A stretch of DNA of 64,000 bases. Origin: Dendrobium chrysotoxum. Lineage: Eukaryota; Streptophyta; Magnoliopsida; Asparagales; Orchidaceae. The position numbers were made by a program, and so were the translations under genes. Location of the stretch: assembly GCA_019925795.1 (NCBI GenBank), contig CM034305.1, positions 55,664,573 through 55,728,572 of the forward strand, in the 5' to 3' direction. Every line of letters begins with the position of its first letter. Positions within the stretch are counted from its first letter, which is position 1. Below are positions 21,681 through 31,665 of this stretch, one piece after another. The notes under the pieces were generated by a model. The model had not been told where the DNA came from and did no database searches. It saw nothing but the letters and a program-made list of their open reading frames with translations.

Positions 21681-22658
21681 CACTATAGGAAAGTCAGCTA
21701 TTACCGACGGCTATTACCGGTGGTCAATATTTTTTTCCGGCGGTAATTAAACCGCAGGTATAAGGAGCATAGGAAATGATTTTCGGCGGCTATTTTCCGG
21801 CGGTTATACATTCCGGCGGCTTTCCGATGGTTTTGGCGGTCGGTATGTTCCGGCGGTTGTAGCGCCAGTAACCGTCGGTAATTCACCAGCGGCTCATTTA
21901 TATTTCCGGCGCTATATTAAGCCGTATGATATCGATGTTTCCGGCGGTATAACCGCCGGCGACCGCCGGTTAACCGCCGGTCCGTTCCGGTGGTTTAATC
22001 ATGGTTCTGGCGGTTATAGTGAGCCGTCTGGTGATGAATATTCCGGCGGCCAAACCGACGACGCCCGGCGGTCTAACCGCCGGTAATTTCTAGCGTGGTC
22101 TCCGAAACCCGTCTGGTATCGAAGCGTTCCAGCGGCCAGAATAATGTGGTATTGTAAATTTCAGACAAAATAAAACCAAACCGAAGGGAGCTCGTCAGCG
22201 GAGGGAACTCGTCGGCGACCGGAAGGCGCTCTTCGGTAGAACAATGTGCGAGATCCTCGGCCATAGAGAGCTCGTCGGCGGCCGGAGGTAGCTCGTCGGC
22301 AGCCGGATTCCGGCGCAGTTAGCCAGAGGTGCAATCACGAGCGAGCGTGTGCAGTGAGAGCAAACCGAAGAAATGAAGAGAAAGGGCTTGGGATGGCCAA
22401 TATTAGGTCAATATCCGGCGGTTTTCCGGTGGTTATGGCCGCCAGAAAAAATAACTTATCGCAGGTGATTTCCGCCGCCGGTAATAGCGACGGTAAAACA
22501 TAAAACCGGCGGTCTTACCGGGGGTTACCATAGCGCCGCTGATTCCGGCGATTTTTTATTACAAACCGCCGGAGAACTTCCGGTACATACCGGCGGTTAA
22601 ACCGCCGTTCTTACTGACGGCTAACAAACCGCCGGTAATACCTGAATTTCCTGTAGTG
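21681..22658. mobile_element. Non-autonomous CACTA (En/Spm) transposon, 978 bp
   Basis: Starts CACTATAGGAAAGTCAGCTA and ends in TAGTG; the reverse complement of the end is CACTACAGGAAATTCAGGTA. Beyond this core both ends continue into 'TTACCG(a/g)CGG', giving ~30-bp inverted repeats with few mismatches. A 3-bp target duplication, ATG, flanks it (21678-21680 and 22659-22661), exactly as CACTA elements make. Dozens of 'ccggcggt/accgccgg' motifs fill the subterminal regions, the typical arrangement for transposase binding. No transposase is encoded. The short frames at 21701-21886 and 22073-22264 merely read the motif-rich ends and middle. Confidence 0.95.
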
Positions 22659-22661
22659 ATG

Positions 22662-23390
22662 AATTTTTTAGTATATGATATGTGGTAAGCATTGAGAGTC
22701 ATAAGAGTCTCTCTTTTGATACGCTAGTATAGGGAGTCATAAGGGCCTAAATTCATATATATATTTTTGATAGGAGGTATAAGAGCCTGAGCAAAATTTT
22801 TTACTTTTTATTTTGATATATGAAGTACTTGTTTATTTACATTCAGTGCAAAGTCTATTGAAATTCTATTAACTACTAGCACTATTCTTTTCAGTATAAT
22901 AGCCTACTAATAATTGCTTTTAAATTTGGGTAAATACATAATGAGTTAATTATTAAATATTTACATCGATTGGTATGATGTGTTGAGCTATGTTGGGTCA
23001 CACATATTCTATATTTTATTTTTTATAAGGAAAAGGGTAAATAATCGGTTGAGTAGCTATGGTCACAAGTTTTGATTTGTTTGAGTCGGTATTGGTACTT
23101 TCTGATTTAAAGATTTTTGCACAGTCATGGTTATTTATTTCTTTTCTCTGTTCTAGTATGCCATGTACTATAATATATATTTTTTGTTGTATATAAATTT
23201 TGAAGATGGATGAAAAGAAAATAAATTTATGGGTGAGTTTATTTTCTATTTAGTTAGACGTTGATTTGTAGCTCTGTAGTCTATTTTAAATTAAAGATAT
23301 TTCAACAGTCTCCAAAACTTAGATCTTGGGCTTGGTCTGTCACCATCCAACACAATATGACATGTTCTTTTTGTGGGTCATATTGGGTTA
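22662..23390. other. Right part of the LINE-splitting insertion, unrecognised
   Basis: AT-rich. Phrases such as 'gagtcataagagtc' and 'gagtcataagggcc' recur around 22700-22780 and resemble one just left of the CACTA element ('gagttataagggc'). These look like old tandem units into which the CACTA element inserted. Confidence 0.4.
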
Positions 23391-23394
23391 GGTT

Positions 23395-23575
23395 GTGATA
23401 CTAAATATCTAAGGCTACTCTTTGTAACCTTATCTACCACTGGAGCTACTCCAACCTTTTTACCTATATACATGTTATACATTCTGTCTCTAAGAGTGAA
23501 GCCTCATCCACTTGAGCATCCTTATCTCTGCAACACTTAACTTAATCTTATGCTTCTCTAAATTTTACTTACAAA
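23395..23575 (-). mobile_element. RTE-type LINE, right piece
   Basis: 'ctaaatatctaaggctactct', 'ttatctaccactggagctactccaacc' and 'gagcatccttatctctgcaacactta' match, in order, the LINE region that follows the break at 20760 in intact copies. About 25-30 bp of the LINE are missing at the junction. Confidence 0.8.
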
Positions 23576-25621
23576 CATAAATTTAAAATTATAAATACAT
23601 AATCTAAAATAATAATTATTACACACATAAAATATAAGTTCTATTTCATAGACTTCATCTTGATCATTTTCATTAGACCTTAATTATTATCAGCTTTCTT
23701 CTTGCTATGAGATCTAGTTGTTAGTCCACTTCTTGCATTTGCATCTAGTGCCACATTAATGATGACTTCTTCTATGTAACAAACTAAATTTCTTCTTGAT
23801 TGGATGACTTGCCATGAGCTTGATGTATTTATTTTGATCAACAAGCATGGTTAAACATGACATAGGTGAATTTGATTGTACACTTAATTCCCAAGCCACG
23901 TATTTCTTTGAGGAAAACATAAAGAAATGTGAGAATAATTTTTTTTTATATTGTCTTGTCACTTTGATTGCGACTATTATACAAATTTGATTACTTTTTG
24001 TGCATGCCATCATCCTAGTACTCTATAAATATTTCATAATTATCTTATAAAGATTCTTTCCTAACTTAATTTAAAGATTTAGAGGAAATTAAGAAATATA
24101 CTAGCCCAAAGTTGTTGTAATGTTGTAAAGAGTGCGAGAAGCGCAAACCTACAAGTGAATCTACTAATACTCCTTTAAAGAAGATTAAAGAGATGAAAAC
24201 TAAAGAGGTTGATGCAAAATAGAAGAGTAAAGCCATTAGCGAGTTTCACATAATAAATGATCTCCTTGAAACGACTCTCCCAATAAAGGATATTAGTTGG
24301 GATTCCTTTTTTGCTTTAGACATATTGGATGAAGATAACAAAGAGACTTCTTAATTATATCACATTTGTGCCAAGCAATTTACTAATGGGAATGAGTGGT
24401 TGATTTCTTGAAGCTATTAAAATTAAAAAGGAGATGACTATATGTATGTCAACACTAGTTCCAAGGGAGAAGAGAAGAAGCAGATCACGTAGATCAAACT
24501 AAGATTAAAAGAACTGCTGAAATGTTGAGTTTGATGTTGCCTAGTTCATAACAAATTGCTTTAATTCTAGCTAGTAGACTTAAGAGTTGATTCAAAGATT
24601 TTGACCTCTAAGCTGTCGTTGTACTTGAGTAGACAAAGACTTTTTTGTCTTTTTGAGAGAGTCATTGAGCTTCAAATCTTTGGAGAACCTAAAAGATATA
24701 ATCGAGTGGCTTGATAAAAAAAACTTACCATTTTTCTAGTTGTCTTATTGTTGTTTCATGTGAAGTTGAGAAAGATGTTGGCAATAATTAAATGAATTGA
24801 GGGATGAAACAACTAAAGATCACATGTATTAATTCTTCAACGAGTAAGTTTTTTTTTTTAATCAAATAGTTTAAAAGATTTGCCTGTAGATTAATAACTA
24901 ATTCAATTTGCTTTATCTAACTTGGCATCCATTTTTTTTTAAATTTAACATTCCATTATTTTGTATAAAATATTCGTATCCAAATACATGAAAATTGGAT
25001 ATGTTTGGTTTCCTAACTTTGAGCAATTCACAATGTATGATTTAATACTAGCAAGATATTTATTCAATTAAGTACATAACTAGTTGTTTTCATAGCCTCA
25101 ACGTCGAAAACACTTTGATAACTTATATGCATTTATCATAGAATGGGTTACTTTAATGAAGATTCTATTTTTATTTTTAACTATTCCATTTTGTTGTCAT
25201 TTCCTATGAGCTAAAACATTGTGTTTTATATCAAATTTCTTACAACCTATTTTAAACTTTTTTATTGGTTTTTATGAGCTTCATAATCTGTTCTAGTAAT
25301 TTTGATGATAACAAATATATACTTGCATGTTCTAATATATATGCTAAGTATTTCAAGTACATTGGTTCTATAGATGTACAAGATGACTACTTTTATGAGA
25401 TGTATATTGCAAACCCTAAATTAAATTAAAATTTAAGCATAGAAGAACCCAATATAGATCAAGATGGATAGCTTGGAGCTTTAAATATAATAGTTAGAGT
25501 TAAATACATTACAAAGTGTCTTAGAGGTCTATAGAAGTTTACTTGTATTTTTTTGTTTGCTCACAATCTTGACTTAGAGGTCCATAGAAGTGTCTTAGAG
25601 CTTTATATATTATTAATTACG
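23576..25621. other. Spacer, nothing recognised
   Basis: AT-rich. A plus-strand stretch around 24170-24360 reads for ~60 codons with one stop (KKIKEMKTKEVDAK, then LLETTLPIKDISWDSFFALD) but carries no known domain. It could be an eroded exon or gag fragment. Confidence 0.35.
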
Positions 25622-26694
25622 AACAACAACAACAATATCAAGCCTTTATCCCACTACGTGGGGTCGACTATATGAATCTTTTTCCTCAATTTTATCATGT
25701 TAAGAGTGAGATTCTCATTTAAATTATATAAAAAAAATGTCATTTTTAATATTTTGTAATCAAGCCTTTTTCGATCTACCTCTACCTTTCTTAACATAGG
25801 ACAAATCTAATGCATCTACTCTCTTAACTAGGTCATCAGAAGGCTGACATTTTACGTTACTAAATCATCTAAGGCGACTCTCTCTAATCTTATCTACCAC
25901 TGAAGCTACTCCAACCTTTTCATCTATATACTCGTTTCAGATTCTTTCTATAAGAGTGAAGCCATTCATCCACCTAAGCAACTTCATCTCTACAACACTT
26001 AACTTAATTTTATGCTTCTCTTTTAATGGCCAACAATCTGCACCATAAAGCAATATTGGTCTCACCAACATCTTATAAAATTTTCCCTTAAGTTTGAGCG
26101 GTACTTTTCTATCACACAATAGGACCAATGCATTCCTCCACTTCAACCATCCAACTTGAATTCTACTAATGATATCCCCATATATATCACTATCACTTTA
26201 ACAATTGACCCAGGATATCTAAAATTTGTACTCTTATTAATGACTTCATCGCCTGAAGTCATAATCCCCCGCTATATCTATTACTACTAAAATTACATTC
26301 AATATATTTGATTTTATATCTACTCAAACGAAAACCTTTAGACTCTAAGGTTAACCTCCATAATTCAAGTTTCAACTCGCTCTCTAGTCATATCAAAAAG
26401 AAGAATATCATCAACAAAAGGCATACACCTGGGTACATCCTCCTGCAAATGTCTAGTAAGAACATCCATGATAAAAACAAAAAATGATATGGTCTTAAAG
26501 CTTATCCTTGATGTAATTCAACTAAAATAGGAAAATACATAATCAAACTCCGTTGTGTTTGAACACAAATAATAGCTCATGCATACATATCCTTAATGAC
26601 TTAAATATAAGCATCATTAACTCCTTTATTTTCTAAAACTCTCAAGAGCACTTCTCTTGAAACTTTATCATATGTTTTCTATAAATCAATAAAT
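25622..26694 (-). mobile_element. Long RTE-type LINE, 3' part (split by the copia nest)
   Basis: From the terminal (gtt)n and 'tatcaagcctttatcccactacgtgg' it reads on the minus strand through the C-terminal domain (for example MKWRNALVLLCDRKVPLKL and WMNGFTLIERI) into the reverse transcriptase. The LINE breaks at 26694 in 'ataaatcaataaat' and resumes at 48015 in 'taaatatcatatgtagatcc'. Stops and indels abound. This is the longest LINE copy in the window. Confidence 0.9.
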
Positions 26695-28372
26695 TGAAAG
26701 TTCGATAGGGATGTTAAGCCCTAGTGAACTAGTCCCGAGGCTAACCAAGAGGGGGGGTGAATTGGTTATTTAAAAATTTCACGACAACAATGAAAAATCT
26801 TTTCGATACTTAGCAGCGAAAACAATTAAACAAGAACTAAAAGATCAATCTCAGATATTCACCCATGCAGTTAATATAAAAAAGTAAAATGCAGAACTGA
26901 ATCAGAAAAGCAAACCAGATTTTATAGTGGTTCGGTCAACTTGACCTACGTCCACTCCCCGAAGCCTCCCCTCCGGGTATTGCACTAAACAAAAAGTGTC
27001 TCTCCTTTTGCTCCCACAGTAAGGCGGAGAAGCCTGTACAAGACCTCCTTTTCACCACACGGTGGGGCAGAGAACCTGACCTCCTTTTGCTTCCTCCTGA
27101 AGCAGGCAGAGAACCTTCGAACTCCTTTTACTTCCACCTGAAGCGGGCAGAGAACCCCAGATCTTCTTGCAAACGATCCTCCCATGACGAACACCAACTA
27201 GATGAAAGACGACGAGCGGAGAAGACGACTCTGATCCGTGCTTGGAGCAACCTTAGTAAATCCCTCACTAACTCCCCCTCACAAGATCTTCTCTCTCTCT
27301 CCCAAACTCTCTCTCTCTCTAGGGTTTCTCTGGAAAGGAAGGTGGAAAAATATTTTTCTTATTTCAAGAAAAAATTCTTTTATAAGAGGGCTTAAAATTT
27401 GCCCTAAATCTCAACTGGTCGGCCAAGATCGTCCAGGACGATCGGAATATCATCCTGTACGATCAGTTCAAATTCAGTTGTTTCAGCCTGGACGATCTGG
27501 CTCTTCTGGACGATCAGTAGAAAAAATTGTTCATATCATCCCGTACGATCCTGCGATCGTCCGGGACGATTAGTGCAAATCGAGGAATATCATCCAGAAG
27601 ACAGTTCGGGTCGTCCAGAGAAACCTGTGCAGGACGACCAAAAAATGACTTGATCGTCCAGGACGATAGGGACATCGTCCTGTACGATTAGTTCAAAAAG
27701 TGCCCAAATCGTCCTGAACACAGTTCGGGACGTACAGCTGAAATGCACTAGACGATCATGATCGTCCGGGATGATCCTGAGATCGTCCAGGACGATATTA
27801 CGATCGTCCAGGATGATATGATCGTATCAATTAAATATTAATTGATTTCCTTAATTACGAGACTAATTTAGGCATGATTGTACTGAATCGTCCAGGACGA
27901 TACACGTATCGTCCGGGATGATCAGACTAAATAACTTAAAATAAAAACTTGCCTAACTTGTTCTGGTAGCTGAGAATTTCTGATTTGAGCATATCGTCCC
28001 ATACGATCCAAAGATCGTCAAGGACGATCTGCTTAATCAGACTCACTTAACTTGGTCGCCCTAATTAGGGTTTCTATTTTTGCTGGATCATCCAGGACGA
28101 TGTGAATATCGTCTAGGACGATCTGAACAAAAAATGAACAGAAACTCTAATTCACTCAAGCTCTCCCCCTGGTGTGTGTCTGCAAGGTTACTTAGCTCGG
28201 GGATCAGTTACATTACAATTGACTCAATAAAAAGAAAAATCATACATTTGACACACTTGGACCCAATCTTAAGTTGGCTTGATTTGCTCGTGATCTTTTG
28301 TGCCTGAAACGGGTTAGCCAAGTAAAATATACTGAAAACATGTTTGTCATCATCAAAACTAGATTTACAATA
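26695..28372 (-). repeat. 3' LTR of the outer element
   Basis: 1,678 bp, homologous to 46422-48014 and to both LTRs of the inner element. Its plus-strand left edge is TGAAAG and its right edge reads 'acaata', where the family has 'gcaaca', so the terminal CA has mutated. A TATA-like 'ataaaag' lies on the minus strand at about 27384. Upstream of it (27427-28130) are decayed palindrome pairs; many of their CpGs have become TpG or CpA. The CT-rich stretch 27285-27325 is the leader side. Confidence 0.9.
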
Positions 28373-28386
28373 ATCTCCCCCTTTTT
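28373..28386 (-). promoter_or_regulatory. Polypurine tract of the outer element
   Basis: On the minus strand 'aaaaagggggagat' directly precedes the 3' LTR. It primes second-strand DNA synthesis in LTR retrotransposons. The same tract lies at 42975-42988 in the inner element. Confidence 0.85.
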
Positions 28387-28553
28387 GATGATGGCAAACA
28401 TTTGTACAGTAGTTTAAAAATAAAAATAAATAGGAGATCGAAAAACAGATATATATATATTTTCCCAAATTTTCATTTAACAATCAAACTAATACAGAAA
28501 ATATAACACATAATAAAAACTGAAACGACTACAACTGACTCCCCCTTTTGACA

Positions 28554-29753
28554 TCACAAAAAGGAGGAGGGTAAAACAGAACATGGAAATACAAGTACAA
28601 AACATAAAAGAGAACAACTACAAAACAGAAAACTAGAACGGAGGCAGATCCTGATCGGAAGAAGGAGGTGGCAGTGGTGGGTTGAAGTAATGGTGAATGG
28701 CCTGAAAGTGGGCTCCAATCCAGGCAATGTCCTGATCATGCTGCTGTTACTGCTGCGCTGGATGTCCTCGGCGTGCCGCTGCTCCTGGGCAACCACATAG
28801 GGGTCAAATCTTGCCTCCCACTGATCGAAGCGCTGCACCAGGTGGTCAAAGGGAGAGGCAATGCGAAGGGGAGCAGGTGCCTCTGGTGCAGCAGGAACTG
28901 AAATGGCCTCTTCCTCCTCTTCCTCAACATCCGGGGCGGGCTCCGGATGTAGTCGGGTGCTGTGTAGGACATGGAAGGCATTATTGGTGAGGAAGGAAGG
29001 AGGAACATCTGGAGCTGCGGGATATTACGGGTCATATTTGGTTTCGAGGGCATAGGCAATGATGTGTCCTAAGGCTAGATTTGGATGATGGCGATGACCT
29101 AGATCCCGAATGGTGGTGAGGTGCTCGAGGTACCGGATAATAAGGTCGGTGGCATTAATTTCCCTATGGGCCAGGATGTAGTAGGTTGTCAAGGATAAGA
29201 GTGGGGTGATGTGAATTCGATCCCCTGCCTTTGGAATGACGGAGGAACAAAGAACATGCTAAATAGTCCGGGCGTCCTTAAGAAGTGTGGAGCAGGCATT
29301 GTCATGATAAGGAGCATTTGTATTGTGAAGGAAATGATTGGCGACACTCCAATCATAGTCTGGGTCGGTGATAAGGGTGTGGAGTTTATCGCCAGTGACG
29401 GAAAGTTGGAGAATATTATGAAAGTCCTGATAGGTAACTTCGACGGGGCGCTGATTTATATAAGAGCGGAGGGTGGAGTAATCAGCCGAAATCTGCAAGT
29501 TTGCAAAGAAAATGCGAAGAAGTTCTGAGCTAAAGGGAAATGCGAGAGTCATGATGAAGGTGAGGGAGGTGTGCGCGAAGAGGTCAAGGACAGGATAAGT
29601 GAGAGTGCGGGGATTTATGATTTTCGACGGTGTGATCCCTACTTCGCAATATCGCTTGTAGGCAGCCTGATCGGCTGCATTGGGGAAGCGAGGATCAACA
29701 GGTCCCCGGGAGAAACTGACACCCTTTTGACGGGACCGTTTGCCACTAGCCAT
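28554..29753 (-). pseudogene. Extra frame behind pol (Sirevirus env-position ORF), two stops
   Basis: A ~399-codon minus-strand frame starts at ATG 29753 (MASGKRSRQKGVSFSRGP) and stays in one frame to 28554, interrupted only by TAG at 29259 and TAA near 29031. Both look like single transitions. Blocks include DPRFPNAADQAAYKRYCEVG, RIFFANLQI, RPVEVTYQDFHNILQL, TTYYILAHREINATDLII and RYLEHLTTIR. A Pro/Ala/Glu-rich tail contains DVEEEEEAISV. The middle resembles the 'putative plant transposon protein' domain seen in plant retroelements (FYANL, then a short strand-rich block, then a helical block); this is from memory and not tested. Its position between pol and 3' LTR is that of the Sirevirus env-like ORF. 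No transmembrane segment or signal peptide is evident. It has its own TATA box and upstream palindrome array. Confidence 0.7.
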
Positions 29754-29826
29754 TAGGAATCAAAAGTGTAAGGAAGTAGAAGGAGAGTGGAAGAAAAAGG
29801 TGTGGAAAATCCTTAAGAAAACTGCT

Positions 29827-29836
29827 GTTTATATAG
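29827..29836 (-). promoter_or_regulatory. Internal TATA box upstream of the extra frame
   Basis: CTATATAAAC on the minus strand, 74 bp before the ATG at 29753, followed by a CT-rich leader ('ccacactctccttctacttcc' in shortened form). The nearest palindrome pair (29848-29883) begins 12 bp upstream. The spacing and composition suggest a real internal promoter. Confidence 0.6.
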
Positions 29837-29847
29837 AAAATGGCCTG

Positions 29848-30332
29848 ATCATCCCGTACGATCGCGACATCGTCCGGGACGATATGGGCATTTATGACGT
29901 CCTGGACGATTGGTCAAAAAGGCAGTCCGATTGTCCAGGACGATTAGACATAGGCGATCATCCCGAGGAGTCAGGCTGGACAATCGTTGACGAAAAGTAT
30001 CATTCAGGACGATTAGGTGGATCGTCCGGGATGATATGCAATAAATATGTCGGACGGGCCAAATTCGAATCATCTAGTGGCTTGACATGTGGATCGTCCA
30101 GGGCGATAAGGTGGATCATCCAGGACGATGGCCAATAATTGGTGCAATATCAGCCGTTTGATCAGATCAGGAAGATATGGATCATATCGTCCAGGACGAT
30201 GTAAGGATCGTCCAGGACGATCACCAATAATTTGAGTTTTTCAGCAGCAAGAGCAATTTGGGGATGATTTTGAATGAATCGTCCAGGATGATGTTTGGAT
30301 CGTCCAGGATGAAAAGGATCGTCCAGGACGAT
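29848..30332. repeat. Internal array of paired 15-bp palindromes upstream of the extra frame
   Basis: Palindromes of the form ATCGTCCNGGACGAT (with CpG-type changes) start at 29848/29869, 29999/30021, 30093/30115, 30186/30207 and 30278/30299, with a further copy at 30318. Members of a pair are 21 or 22 bp apart. Successive pairs from 29999 on are 94, 93 and 92 bp apart. A single diverged copy starts at 29930. The array lies directly upstream of the internal TATA box in the sense of the extra frame and is absent from the inner element's internal region. Confidence 0.9.
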
Positions 30333-30439
30333 GTGAAGAAAATAGAAAAAGATGGATGATGAAGATGACTGATCAGGATCCCAAAAACACAACCATGAAA
30401 TCAAAATAACACAAAAATGAATAAAACTCACAGAAAAAA

Positions 30440-31665
30440 CAAATAAAAGCCATAATTTTTATTTGTTTGGTTTTTTTTTTGATCAAGCTGCTCGAGTAAA
30501 TCAAAATTTTTCCTTGATTTTAGATCCAAAAACCAATAATGAGACAATTGACAGTGCTGAAATACAAAAAAAGTTGGAAAAATTAACTTTCGTAACTCCG
30601 ACCCCGGGCACCTTATCGATGCAAACCTCTTTCAAAACAAAAATCCGATTCAGAAGAAAAGACATTAGATTTGAAAAGAGATCCTTTCAAGCCTCGTTCC
30701 AGAAAAATATCTGATATAATAGTGTTACAAAGTAAGGAATTAGAAATTAGGATTTCCAAACTCAAGCTTTTGAAAAATATTAAGTGGTGCATGGATTTTT
30801 CTAAGACATTTAATAATCTGAAAGGGAAGAAAGCTTGGTTTGGGCTCATTTTGTGCCTCTTTTTCAAATTGGTTGGCGCTTTGCGCATCTTTTCATTTTT
30901 GATACACTTTGTGTATCCAATTTGGCAATTTCACATCTTTTTCAGTTTTGGGCTCATTTTATGCCTCTTTTTCAATTTATTTGGTGCACTGCACATCTTT
31001 TGTAAGTTTTCTCCTTTTCATAATCATTAAAGAGTCTCAGCTGTGAGATTATCTTCCAGACATAGGAGATGACTCTCCACAGTAAGGAAGAATGATTCAC
31101 AAAATAAAAGCCATACAGCATATGATAAATGTAATCACTTGATTTAGAAAATCAAACTAATGACTCAAGACTTTGAAAAATACTATTGATATGAGGTAGA
31201 TTACTGTAGGAAGATAAAATAATCTCTATTTCAAAAACTAACATTTTAATTTTGAAGAGGATTTTTATCCAAAAGAAACTATACACCAGTAAAGGAGTTA
31301 GAGGAAGAGAAACAATCATCAATGTTTCTTCCCTTTAACAGATTCAGTGGAATCAATCACTCCTTGCCAGCTTCCAAATAAAAATAAGGTAAAACCCCCA
31401 GTCAGAAATTCAGATTATCAGAAGTAGTGAGCGGTGATCAGATTTTGAAAAGCATAAAATAATAAGTGCAAGATATGAAATAGTGAATAAAAAAGCAAGC
31501 AGAAAATTACATCAAAGTAAATGCTCAAATCAAACTGACAGTAAGGCTAAAAACAAAAATCAGCAGAAGAAATAAAATCAACTGAAAGCAAATAATCAAA
31601 CCAAAAACTAACTAACAGAAAATAGAATATCAATCAGAACAATAAAAAATCAGCAGTCATCAGAA
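30440..31665 (-). other. Non-coding region between pol and the extra module (outer element)
   Basis: Homologous, in reverse, to 41513-42700 of the inner element. It contains the short inverted units around 30850-31015 ('gatacacaaagtgtatc' type) described for the inner element. The frames predicted here carry no domain. Confidence 0.6.

Noticed and set aside
21701..22264. Arg-rich frames in the CACTA element
   Set aside because: They read the repeated CCGGCGGT motifs and GC-rich centre; no transposase domain.
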